Origin: Phaeodactylibacter sp.
GTDB taxonomy: Bacteria; Bacteroidota; Bacteroidia; Chitinophagales; Saprospiraceae
Direction of reading: 5' to 3'
Length of the DNA stretch: 49,392 nt
Assembly (NCBI GenBank): GCA_024103175.1
Contig: JAGFJE010000046.1
Coordinates: 1 to 49,392, forward strand
Position numbers and translations under genes: made by a program. A model generated the notes under the pieces. It had not been told where the DNA came from and did not search any database. It saw only the letters and a list, made by a program, of their open reading frames with translations. Positions 1 through 7,221 of the stretch are shown here, in pieces. Each line of letters begins with the position of its first letter. The first letter of the stretch is position 1.

Positions 1-70
1 CCTCGACATCCGTTGTTCTCTTTTCTCCTCTCCTCACCTACCCTCCTACCGCTCACGACATCACTTTCCT

Positions 71-1078
71 TCACTCTCGTCCCCCCTCACCCTCCTTCCC
101 TCTCTCCAACTTCCCCCACACACCAATCCCCCCTCCTCCACATCTCCCCCTACTCAAATTCCCCCCCCCTCCCAGCCTCCCCCTCCCCAAGTCTCCCCCT
201 CTCCAAGTCTCCCCTTCCCCCCCTCTCGTCACATACAACTGCCAGGAATAGTACAAATTCTGGAAAAGGATATAGAAAATAGGCCCCAGGGCCGCCATGG
301 GATGGATAAAGGTGAGCGCCAGCCAGATGCCGAACATGGTATTCTTCCTGCCCAGGGCCATGCCGGTTTCAATGGGTTTGTCTTTTCTGCCCATCCATTC
401 GCCGAAGCGGAACTGGAAGAAGCACAGGGCGGCGGTGGCCAGCGCTATTTTCCCGGCAGTAAGGAGGGCCTGGCCGCCGCTCTCTTGGATAAAAGCGGAA
501 GCCCCGGCGGAGGCGATAAATACATTGGCCAGGAAAAGGGCGAAGGCGGCTGCCGAATGGCGCATGATCCAGGCGGCTGCCGGGGGGCTTATCCACCGCA
601 GGGCAAGGCTGAGAAACAGGGGGATAAAGATGAGGGCGAATACCGGGCCGGCGACGTCGATTACGGCCACGGAAGCTTCCCGGCCTGCCACCCAGGGCAG
701 CGACAGGGGGAGCAACAAAGCGACAATGGTGCTGGTCAGCAGGACGGAAGTGGTAACATAGGCTACTTCCCGGCGCAGGAAGAGGGTAATGGCCGGAGCG
801 GCGGCGGCAGTAGGGGCGGCGGCAATGGCAAAAAGGGCAAGCGCCATGTCTCTGTCCAGCGGGGAAACCGCCACAAAAAGCAGAAGGGGAAGGGCCAGGT
901 TGATGCCCAGCACCTGAAAATGGGCCCACTGCAGCAGTTGCCACGAAATGCGGACGCTGAGGAACGCCAGGAAAAGCATAACCATGAGGTTATACTTGAT
1001 GATGAAAGAGAATTGCCCGGCTTCGGGCAGGAGTACGCCAAGCCCGATGGCCCCTAATATCGCGATGCTGCGCCTCAC
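71..1078 (-). CDS. BASS-family (bile acid:sodium symporter-like) membrane transporter with low-complexity C-terminal tail
   Basis: A 335-residue integral membrane protein with about eight to nine hydrophobic segments spread over residues 1-282, rich in small residues and with the Pro/Gly-broken helices typical of the BASS/arsenite-permease fold. Such proteins move organic anions with sodium in the inner membrane; the substrate cannot be read from the sequence. The start is GTG at 1076-1078, which directly follows the TAA stop of the pyrophosphatase gene (1079-1081), so the two are probably translationally coupled. From about residue 284 the protein leaves the family fold and runs for about 52 residues through a Gly/Arg/Glu-rich tail encoded by a pyrimidine-rich repeat tract (on + strand, about 100-230). 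That tail is probably a run-on caused by the repeat having replaced the native gene end. Family call moderate, tail observation direct. Confidence 0.75.
   Translation of the reverse strand: MRRSIAILGAIGLGVLLPEAGQFSFIIKYNLMVMLFLAFLSVRISWQLLQWAHFQVLGINLALPLLLFVAVSPLDRDMALALFAIAAAPTAAAAPAITLFLRREVAYVTTSVLLTSTIVALLLPLSLPWVAGREASVAVIDVAGPVFALIFIPLFLSLALRWISPPAAAWIMRHSAAAFALFLANVFIASAGASAFIQESGGQALLTAGKIALATAALCFFQFRFGEWMGRKDKPIETGMALGRKNTMFGIWLALTFIHPMAALGPIFYILFQNLYYSWQLYVTRGGEGETWRGGDLGRGRLGGGGNLSRGRCGGGGIGVWGKLERGKEGEGGRE
95..232. repeat. Pyrimidine-rich degenerate tandem repeat (C/T words on + strand)
   Basis: The + strand is almost pure C and T with occasional A and AAGT, including two 16-base units that differ at one base around 181-214. 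It resembles one arm of the simple-sequence hairpins seen elsewhere in this window, but no partner arm is visible before the left edge. It encodes the low-complexity tail of the transporter on the other strand. Confidence 0.7.
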
Positions 1079-1807
1079 TTATTCCAGGCCTTTGAGGATC
1101 TTTTGCTGGCGGTTGCTGAAATTTAAAGCCTCAAAGAGGGTCAGGGAAAGGGCCTCTTCCAGGTTGCCGTAGGCGTCGTTGTAGTCTTTCTGGCTTCGGC
1201 GAATCACTTCCAGGGCTTCTTCCCGGCCGTAGGTATGGGTTATTTCGCACTTGGGCTGTTCTCCCGGCAATTGTTTGTAAGTGAGAAAGTAGTGCTTCAG
1301 GCGATTGATGACATTGACGGGGATGTCATTGATGTCGGCCCAATTCCCATAGACCTCATCCTTTTCCAGTACAGCAATGATCTTATCATCGGCCTCGCCC
1401 CCGTCTATCATTCGGAAACCCCCGATGGGAATGGCCCGCACGATGATGTTGCCGTGGGTGACCTCCCGCTCGGTAAGCACACAGATATCCAGGGGGTCGT
1501 CATCTCCGATGATGCCTTCCCTGCCCGTTTGCTCCCGGCAGTAGGCCGCCACTTCTTCTTTGCAGTACGTCTGTGGAATAAAACCATAAAGCGCCGGAAC
1601 GATGTTGGAGAATTTCTGAGGGCGGTCGATCTTCAGGTACCCGGTTATTTTATCCACCTCGTATTTGACAGTGTCGGAAGGAATGACTTCAATAAAAGTC
1701 GTAACGGTTTCCGGCGCTTCTTTCCCGATCGGTATGCCGTGCCACGGGTGAGACGTATAGCGAAGCCCAATCATCTTCCATAACTTGTAAAAAGCTTCCT
1801 GGCTCAT
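1079..1807 (-). CDS. ppa: Cytosolic family I inorganic pyrophosphatase
   Basis: A 242-residue soluble enzyme that hydrolyses pyrophosphate to two phosphates and so pulls biosynthetic reactions forward. The family I signature is visible as DDDPLDICV in the middle of the protein, where the aspartates bind the metal ions, and the upstream YGFIPQTY matches the substrate-binding strand (YGFIP.T). There is no signal peptide. It is about 60 residues longer than the E. coli enzyme, with extensions at both ends, as in other Bacteroidota and in eukaryotic-type members. Its TAA stop abuts the GTG start of the downstream transporter, suggesting a two-gene transcript. A second, exported pyrophosphatase is encoded at 4482-5135. 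Confidence 0.93.
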   Translation of the reverse strand: MSQEAFYKLWKMIGLRYTSHPWHGIPIGKEAPETVTTFIEVIPSDTVKYEVDKITGYLKIDRPQKFSNIVPALYGFIPQTYCKEEVAAYCREQTGREGIIGDDDPLDICVLTEREVTHGNIIVRAIPIGGFRMIDGGEADDKIIAVLEKDEVYGNWADINDIPVNVINRLKHYFLTYKQLPGEQPKCEITHTYGREEALEVIRRSQKDYNDAYGNLEEALSLTLFEALNFSNRQQKILKGLE

Positions 1808-1996
1808 ATTTTTTTCGTGTTGCGATGAATCGGCTCAAAGTTAAGGGAAAACAACAGGCAATGCCAAGGCCGGCCCCTACTCATACCAAGGAAAGAACAG
1901 GGAAGGCAACAAAATCTCCTCTCTGCCCTTTCAGAAAGAAAGCCGGCAGGCCCGAAAGTATGGAAAAAGCTAAGTAACGATTAAAAGCGAAATTTT

Positions 1997-2605
1997 TTAA
2001 TCTTCATCATCCACATCCACTTCGATGTGCGACCACCGGATACCCTTCTCGATCTTGTAGGCGCAGTTCTCGCTCACCCCAAATTTACGGGCGATGATTT
2101 TGCGCTTGGTTTTGCCGCGCAACAGCATCTTCTTCATAAGGCGGACCTGGGTCTCCGTCAGCTTGTAGTTCTTGGTGCGGGCAGGCCTTCCCTTGTGGTG
2201 CGGGTTCTTCTTCTGATACTCCTTCCACTCCTCTTCCGTTGCCCATTTGAGGTTATTCACCTTGTTATTGGCTTTGTCATAGTCGATGTGGAGGATGTAC
2301 TCGTGCTCTTCTGAAGGCTTCCCCAGGAAATTTTCGGCAACAAAACGGTGGATATAAATAATCCCCGTGCTGTTGTCCTTCAGTTTTTGGTTGAGCATGA
2401 TCAGGCCTCCTCGGGCCTTGGCTCCTTTCAGCAACCTTTCTCGTTTGGTAGCTTTGTCTACACTTTTGATCCTGCCGAAATTGGAAATGTGATAATCACA
2501 ATTTTTGGTAGGCCTGCCAAAATCGACTTTTTGCCATTGCTCGTTCCAAAAGGCCTTTACCGCTTGATCCTTTTCAACAGGATTTTTTACAGTTTGATTT
2601 TGCAT
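1997..2605 (-). CDS. NUMOD4/HNH endonuclease-like protein with C-terminal helix-turn-helix
   Basis: A 202-residue protein. Residues about 24-53 carry a NUMOD4-type DNA-binding motif (W..V.F......Y.ISN.GRIKS). Residues about 84-125 form an HNH_3-like module (IHRFVAENFLG, then HIDYDKANNKVNNLKWAT) of the kind found in free-standing homing endonucleases. The usual NHIDGDK is changed to LHIDYDK, so the first Asn is lost while the His is kept; nuclease activity is therefore uncertain. Residues about 148-195 resemble a helix-turn-helix (KIIARKFGVSENCAYKIEKG). No intron or intein is visible nearby and the gene stands alone beside an AT-rich gap. It could be a selfish endonuclease or a domesticated DNA-binding regulator. 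Family call good, function open. Confidence 0.75.
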   Translation of the reverse strand: MQNQTVKNPVEKDQAVKAFWNEQWQKVDFGRPTKNCDYHISNFGRIKSVDKATKRERLLKGAKARGGLIMLNQKLKDNSTGIIYIHRFVAENFLGKPSEEHEYILHIDYDKANNKVNNLKWATEEEWKEYQKKNPHHKGRPARTKNYKLTETQVRLMKKMLLRGKTKRKIIARKFGVSENCAYKIEKGIRWSHIEVDVDDED

Positions 2606-3528
2606 AACGCTCTCTATGTATATTTAATTTGTTTATACGATTCCCTTCAGGGAATTGTTACATGCGCTGTGTTAGTGAAATTGTGTTTTTTTCGATACAG
2701 TAAAATTTCAGGCCAATCCCATCACTTTTCTGAGGTTTCCGATAATAAATAAACGCTTTTAATAACCGAAGCATTTTGCCGGCTATCCCATTGTTTTGTC
2801 AAAACTGACGAATGAGAGGGCTCTTCGGGGCGCCATATCGGCATACAGCACATTAAAGCAACTTCTATCCTGTAGTTGTGTCGTTGGGTTTTTAGTCAAT
2901 AGCGCAAAGGGAGTGGGAGACAGCCTCGAAAAAAATGTACCCTGGCTTCTCACATCCTGGGAAGTGCTGCGATGTCACTCGATTAGAATCGCGCTGTATA
3001 CAACAAGATGTCATCAAATTATGAAATTTCCATCCTTACAGGCGAATTTAGCGTAAAATTAACACTTTTCTTTAAAGTATGCTGGAAAAGCTCTGGTAAA
3101 TTTGATTTTTCATGCCTTTTTTCATATTCGCGTCAGCTAACTGGCTGATAACCTTTCCCTGAATGGGCTCGGGAGCCGGTTAAGGGGTTCAGGAAACCGG
3201 ACTTTTGCTAGCACTAGTGCGCCGGGAACGAAATTCTTAAACAATTCTTTGGACTCTTTTCCGCCCATGCTGCGTTGCTCCTTCCTTCCGTAGCTCCGGC
3301 TATGGGCGGTCGTCGCGTCTTGCCTGGCCGAAAAATAGCCTCAAATTATTGATCAACAACTTCGTTCCCGGCGCACTAGTGCCTTCGGAACGAAGTTCCG
3401 GAGGCACCAGGAGCTGCTGTCGGATGTCCGTTGTTGGCCTCGCGGCCCGGAGCTGCCTCCTGCCGGCCAACAGACAACAAACAACCTGCCAATCCGTTCC
3501 AACGGATCGCCGTTCTCCCGGGGCAACC
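2606..3528. other. Gene-poor 920-bp gap, AT-rich at left, repeat-rich at right
   Basis: About 2606-3200 is richer in A and T than the neighbouring genes and holds only a short unconvincing reading frame on the + strand (2796-3056). It also contains a small hairpin (ATTCCC TTCA GGGAAT at 2640-2655). The right part contains the long inverted repeat at 3211-3382 and a second G/C-rich hairpin at about 3398-3485. I see no convincing gene or RNA. Confidence 0.6.
3211..3382. repeat. Inverted-repeat-bounded element with perfect 22-bp ends
   Basis: GCACTAGTGCGCCGGGAACG plus AA at 3211-3232 is the exact reverse complement of 3361-3382. Inside are shorter complementary arms, CCGCCCAT (3261-3268) and ATGGGCGG (3302-3309), so the whole 172 bp could fold into one long imperfect hairpin. 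There is no reading frame of note and no obvious flanking duplication. It looks like a REP/MITE-type intergenic repeat. Confidence 0.75.
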
Positions 3529-4263
3529 TCACTTCTTCTTCACCGAACCGGAGCCGGCGATACTGCTTTCGACCTCCGGCTCTCCCAGATAATACACATC
3601 ACCGGAGCCGGCGATGCTGGCTTCCAGGCTTTCCGTGGCGTCAATGGTGCAATCTCCGGAGCCGGCGATGCTGACTTCGGCCGTTTTAGTGGACAGCTTG
3701 TCTGCTTTGACACTTCCGGAGCCCATGATGTTGACTTCGACGGCCTCGGCCGTTCCTTCCAGCTGAATGTCTCCGGAACCGGCGATGCTGACATCGATGT
3801 AGCCGGCTTCCAGGCGGAGTTTTACATTGCCGGAACCGGCGATGTTTACCTCGGTATTTTCTCCTCCCGTAAATGCGGTTTCCCCGATGACATCTCCCGA
3901 ACCGGCGATATTCAACCCGGTAAGCGCGGGCATGGTGATATAAAACTTCAGGCTTTCATAGCTGCTTACCGATTTGTCGAAGCCGAGCTGGAGTGTTTCG
4001 CCGCTCACCTCGGCCTTCAGGTTGTCTATGATGTTCTGATGGCTTTCCACTTTTACGGCCCAGCCCTCGCCCTGGCTCAGGTAAACCTCTCCGGAGGTGG
4101 CGAAGTCGATGGCATTGAACCCTTCCACTTTCAGCTCCTTGGTAGTGATCGGGCCTTCGCCCTTGATGCCCTGCCCGAAGAAGGAGCCTCCGTCATAGTC
4201 CGTAATGCAGGCTGAGAAAAGCAGAGAAAAGAGAATGGAAAAAGTGATGATGTGGTTTTTCAT
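3529..4263 (-). CDS. Lipoprotein with GIN (DUF2807) beta-solenoid-like domain
   Basis: A 244-residue exported protein with a lipoprotein signal peptide ending LFSAC. The mature part opens with a conserved block (KELKVEGFNAIDFATSGEVYLSQG) typical of the head GIN domain of Bacteroidota (DUF2807, called putative autotransporter adhesin). It is then dominated by repeats of the pattern (V/S)SIAGSGD or NIAGSGN, about eight copies spaced 17-25 residues apart, which predicts a right-handed beta-helix with an IAGSG turn on each rung. The DNA repeats correspondingly carry a recurring GAGCCGGCGAT word. It ends in KKK. Likely anchored in the outer membrane or facing the periplasm; function unknown for the family. 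Confidence 0.85.
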   Translation of the reverse strand: MKNHIITFSILFSLLFSACITDYDGGSFFGQGIKGEGPITTKELKVEGFNAIDFATSGEVYLSQGEGWAVKVESHQNIIDNLKAEVSGETLQLGFDKSVSSYESLKFYITMPALTGLNIAGSGDVIGETAFTGGENTEVNIAGSGNVKLRLEAGYIDVSIAGSGDIQLEGTAEAVEVNIMGSGSVKADKLSTKTAEVSIAGSGDCTIDATESLEASIAGSGDVYYLGEPEVESSIAGSGSVKKK

Positions 4264-4454
4264 AATTCGATATGGAGTTAATTGACAAAAGTGGTGGTAA
4301 AATAAACGGCTGCAGCCTCTTTTTCAAAAGAAAAAGATAAACCGGGGCGCTTTCTCGGCCAAGCTTTTTTTCGGAAAACCTGCATCCTTTGGGCCGCCCC
4401 TTCGTAATAGTACAAAAAACCATTTCCAGGCTTGGTATCCCCTCCGGCCGGGCC

Positions 4455-4462
4455 TATATTTG
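4455..4462 (+). promoter_or_regulatory. -7 promoter element TATATTTG for the lipoprotein pyrophosphatase
   Basis: Exact match to the Bacteroidota -7 consensus TAnnTTTG, 20 bases before the ATG at 4482. A weak -33-like TTGG lies about 20 bases upstream. It supports the internal ATG rather than the earlier in-frame ATG at 4389. Confidence 0.5.
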
Positions 4463-4481
4463 TTTCGAAATTGAAAACAGT

Positions 4482-5135
4482 ATGATCAAGAAGCCCGTTT
4501 TTTACCTTTTTCCCGTCCTGGCCCTCCTGAGCTTTGCGGGTTGCAGCGAGCTGGGCGTCGGCCCGGCCAAAGACTTCCAGAACCTGCCTACCTACGTGGA
4601 GAAGGGGATCAATGTAGTCGTGGAGATCCCGGCGGGAACGAACCACAAGATAGAGTACGATAAGGAAAAAAAGGAGTTCGTGGTAGACCAGCGCAACGGC
4701 AAAGACCGCATCATTGATTTTTTGCCCTACCCGGGAAATTATGGCTTTATCCCTTCCACCTATATGGACCCCTCGGTGGGAGGAGACGGCGACGCCCTCG
4801 ATGTGCTGGTCATTGGGGAAACACTTCCTACCGGAACGGTCATTCCCGTTAAGCCCATTGCCATGCTGAAGCTGCTCGATGAAGGAGAAGAGGATACCAA
4901 GATCATTGCCGTGCCCGCCGACACCAAGCTGCGGGTAATGAAGGCCACCGATTTTCAGGATTTCAGCATTGCCTACGACGGGGCCAAGCACATCATCGAA
5001 AACTGGTTTCTGTACTACGACGGGTTGGGCACTGCCGAATTCAAGGGGTGGGAAGACGGCCAGCACGCTATGCATGAGATCGAAAAATGGGCAGTAAATA
5101 AAGAACCCGCCGATGCCGCCGCTACTGGAAACTAG
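4482..5135 (+). CDS. Lipoprotein inorganic pyrophosphatase, family I
   Basis: A 217-residue protein with a lipoprotein signal peptide (MIKKPVFYLF...LLSFAGCS) followed by a complete family I pyrophosphatase domain. YPGNYGFIPSTY provides the substrate strand and GGDGDALDVLV the metal-binding aspartates, with Ala in place of the usual Pro. The frame is open from 4389, but the ATG at 4482 starts the signal peptide and follows a -7 element. Family I enzymes are normally cytosolic, so an exported lipid-anchored copy would act on pyrophosphate in the periplasm or at the surface. It overlaps the next gene by 23 bases, which implies co-transcription with the acetyltransferase. Confidence 0.9.
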   Translation: MIKKPVFYLFPVLALLSFAGCSELGVGPAKDFQNLPTYVEKGINVVVEIPAGTNHKIEYDKEKKEFVVDQRNGKDRIIDFLPYPGNYGFIPSTYMDPSVGGDGDALDVLVIGETLPTGTVIPVKPIAMLKLLDEGEEDTKIIAVPADTKLRVMKATDFQDFSIAYDGAKHIIENWFLYYDGLGTAEFKGWEDGQHAMHEIEKWAVNKEPADAAATGN

Positions 5136-5655
5136 GCGAATGATCCTTCGGGCTCCGAAGAACAGCGACCTGAACCACATCTACCGGTTGGGGGCCAACC
5201 CCAACGTTATGCGGTATATCACCCGGGGGCGGCCCCAGGCCTTTCAGGATGCCCGGGAGGACCTCTGGCGCCGCAAGCGGACCGCTCGCCGCCGCCTGGG
5301 ATACTGGGTCGCTGAAGAACGCGGCTCGGGGGCCTTCATCGGCTGGATGGCCCTGAAACAGGGGGGAAGTGGGCACGAGGCGGAACTCGGCTACCGCTTC
5401 CTGGAAGAACAATGGGGAAAAGGCTTCGCCACCGAAGGCAGCCGCGAGATCCTGGAATATGCCTTCCGGGAACTGAAACTGGAAAAGGTCATCGCGGTGG
5501 CCATGGAAGAAAACCGGGCCTCCACCCGCGTTATGGAAAAGCTGGGGATGTCTTTCAGCGGCCATACCCGGGATTATGATACCCGCTGTGTACGATATGA
5601 AATAAGCCGCCGCCGTTTTGAACAGCTTCAGCCGGCAGGGTTAATAAAAAACTGA
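5113..5655 (+). CDS. GNAT N-acetyltransferase, RimJ/RimL type
   Basis: A 180-residue acetyl-CoA-dependent acyltransferase. It opens with LLETRRMILRAP, the usual first strand of the RimJ/RimL subgroup. Motif A is YRFLEEQWGKGFATEG with the acetyl-CoA pyrophosphate loop QWGKGFA, followed by EKVIAVAMEENRASTRVMEKLGM, the standard N.AS..V.EKLGM segment. Such enzymes acetylate protein N-termini, aminoglycosides or small metabolites; the substrate here is unknown. The start lies inside the 3' end of the lipoprotein pyrophosphatase gene, so translation is probably coupled. Confidence 0.88.
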   Translation: MPPLLETRRMILRAPKNSDLNHIYRLGANPNVMRYITRGRPQAFQDAREDLWRRKRTARRRLGYWVAEERGSGAFIGWMALKQGGSGHEAELGYRFLEEQWGKGFATEGSREILEYAFRELKLEKVIAVAMEENRASTRVMEKLGMSFSGHTRDYDTRCVRYEISRRRFEQLQPAGLIKN

Positions 5656-5683
5656 ACCGGTTTCAACCTTTAGCCCTTCGGCC

Positions 5684-7054
5684 ATGTTGATTGGGTTGTA
5701 TGTTGAAGGCAAAAACCAGGTCTATAGCATGAAACCACCCACTGTCGACTACTCCGAGAAATGCCCCCTCTACCATTCTATTCAATCCTTATTTTCTCCT
5801 TCAGAGTCGAGGGATGTGAGCCTGCCTCCGGCAGCATCGCCGGTTTCCGCTCCCCTCCGGGCGCTGTCGGCCCCGGGTTTTGAACTTGCCGTTTACCGCA
5901 CGGCCAGCAGCCTGCCTGAATACTGGGACAGCCTTCTTCCCGATAGCCAGCAGGTGATGGGCCGCGCCTACCTGAGGGCGCAAGAGCAGGCTCCGGCAGA
6001 GGGCATGGGCTATGCTTACCTGCTGTTCTATAAAGATAAAACGGCGGTGGGCCTGGCTGCCTGCCAACTGATGGAATTCCGTGCCCTGCGCCAGATACAG
6101 TCGCTTCAGCAGGCGCCTGAGGGCAGTGCTGCGGGGCGGCTGTGGCACTCCGTAAAACGGGCTATCGCCCGCCGCCTCAATTACAAACTCATCATTTGCG
6201 GAGCCACCCAGTTTACCGGGCAGCATGCCTTTGTCTTTACTCCCGGCCGGGTAGAAAACGGGCAGGCAATGGCCCTGCTCGACGAAGGGTTGCAGTTGCT
6301 GGCCGGCTCTTTGAGCGAAGAAGGGTGGCGCGCCGGCGGCATCATGGTTAAAGACCTGGAAGGCGGGCATCCGCCATTCCTCCGCTCCCTCGAAGGCATG
6401 GGCTATTCGGCTTTCCCCTTTCAACCCAATATGATCCTGCCCCTCCGCCCCGAATGGCTTACTTTTGACGATTACCTCGAAGCCATGGTGTCCAAATACC
6501 GCGTCCGGGCCAGAAGAGCCTTTAAAAAAGGGAAAGGCCTGGTGGTGAAGGAAATGGATGAGGAAAGCTTATCCCTTCACCAGGAGGCCGTCTACCGCCT
6601 TTACAACGAAATTGCCGAGCGGGCGGATTTCAACATGCTGACGTTGCCCAAAGGGTACTTCCCGGCGCTCAAACAGGCAATGCCTGATCAGTTCCGGGTT
6701 TTCGGCTATTACCATAAAGGAGAGTTGGTGGGCTTCTGCTCGACTCTTGGCAACGGCCCGGAAATGGAGGCCCACTTCATCGGCTTCGAACCGGAAGCCA
6801 ACCGGGAGCACCAGCTGTACCTCAATATGCTCTACGATATGGTGCGCATTGGCATCGAAGAGGAAAGGGCGGAAAAGATCGTCTTTTCCCGGACGGCAAT
6901 GGAGATCAAAAGCTCTGTTGGCGCCGAACCCCTGAAAATGTATGTGGCTCTCCGCCACCTCAGCCCCGCCCTCAACCGCCTGCTGCCCTTCCTGGTCCGC
7001 TGGCTGGAGCCCAGGGAGGAAGGGTGGGTGCAGCGGCATCCGTTTGGGGAGTAG
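5684..7054 (+). CDS. GNAT/FemAB-like acyltransferase-fold protein
   Basis: A 456-residue cytosolic protein without clear membrane segments. The N-terminal 60 residues are Pro/Ser-rich and probably disordered. The second half (about 260-430) has the pattern of FemAB/GNAT-like proteins: a basic block (YRVRARRAFKKGKGL), a second block RVFGYYHKGELVGFCSTL matching a GNAT beta4 strand, and YLNMLYDMVRIGIEEERAEKIVFS at the acyl-CoA-binding side. ATG at 5684 or at 5729 are both possible starts; neither has a clear ribosome-binding site. It follows the RimJ-like gene on the same strand by 28 bases. The acceptor is unknown. Confidence 0.65.
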   Translation: MLIGLYVEGKNQVYSMKPPTVDYSEKCPLYHSIQSLFSPSESRDVSLPPAASPVSAPLRALSAPGFELAVYRTASSLPEYWDSLLPDSQQVMGRAYLRAQEQAPAEGMGYAYLLFYKDKTAVGLAACQLMEFRALRQIQSLQQAPEGSAAGRLWHSVKRAIARRLNYKLIICGATQFTGQHAFVFTPGRVENGQAMALLDEGLQLLAGSLSEEGWRAGGIMVKDLEGGHPPFLRSLEGMGYSAFPFQPNMILPLRPEWLTFDDYLEAMVSKYRVRARRAFKKGKGLVVKEMDEESLSLHQEAVYRLYNEIAERADFNMLTLPKGYFPALKQAMPDQFRVFGYYHKGELVGFCSTLGNGPEMEAHFIGFEPEANREHQLYLNMLYDMVRIGIEEERAEKIVFSRTAMEIKSSVGAEPLKMYVALRHLSPALNRLLPFLVRWLEPREEGWVQRHPFGE

Positions 7055-7221
7055 TGGTTGATTGGGTTGATTAAGTTGATTGGTTGATTAAGTTGATTGG
7101 TTGATTTAGTTGATTGGGGTGATTTAGTGGATTGGTTGATTGGGTTCCCCAGCCCCAATCAACCAATCAACCAATAACCCAATCCACCAATCCACCAATC
7201 AACCAATCAACCAATCAACCC
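7055..7221. repeat. Giant hairpin of degenerate GTTGATT units between two convergent stop codons
   Basis: The left arm (about 7055-7144) repeats GTTGATT with one- or two-base spacers. The right arm (about 7151-7221) is its near reverse complement, repeating AATCAACC with variants such as AATCCACC. The turn lies near 7147. The arms begin immediately at the TAG stops of both convergent genes (7052-7054 and 7222-7224). It could act as a bidirectional transcription terminator, although it lacks a classical U-tract. Confidence 0.85.

Noticed and set aside
13..282. An open frame on the + strand rich in Pro, Ser and Leu
   Set aside because: It is the translation of the pyrimidine-rich repeat and lies antisense to the transporter gene; no start signal or family.
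2796..3056. An 86-codon frame on the + strand in the AT-rich gap
   Set aside because: No recognisable family, odd composition with many Ser/Cys/Arg, and no ribosome-binding site. It could be a remnant, but there is nothing to support it.
3529..4263. GIN-domain repeats considered as an intergenic tandem repeat
   Set aside because: The repeats are in frame, follow a lipoprotein signal and match the DUF2807 family, so they are coding.
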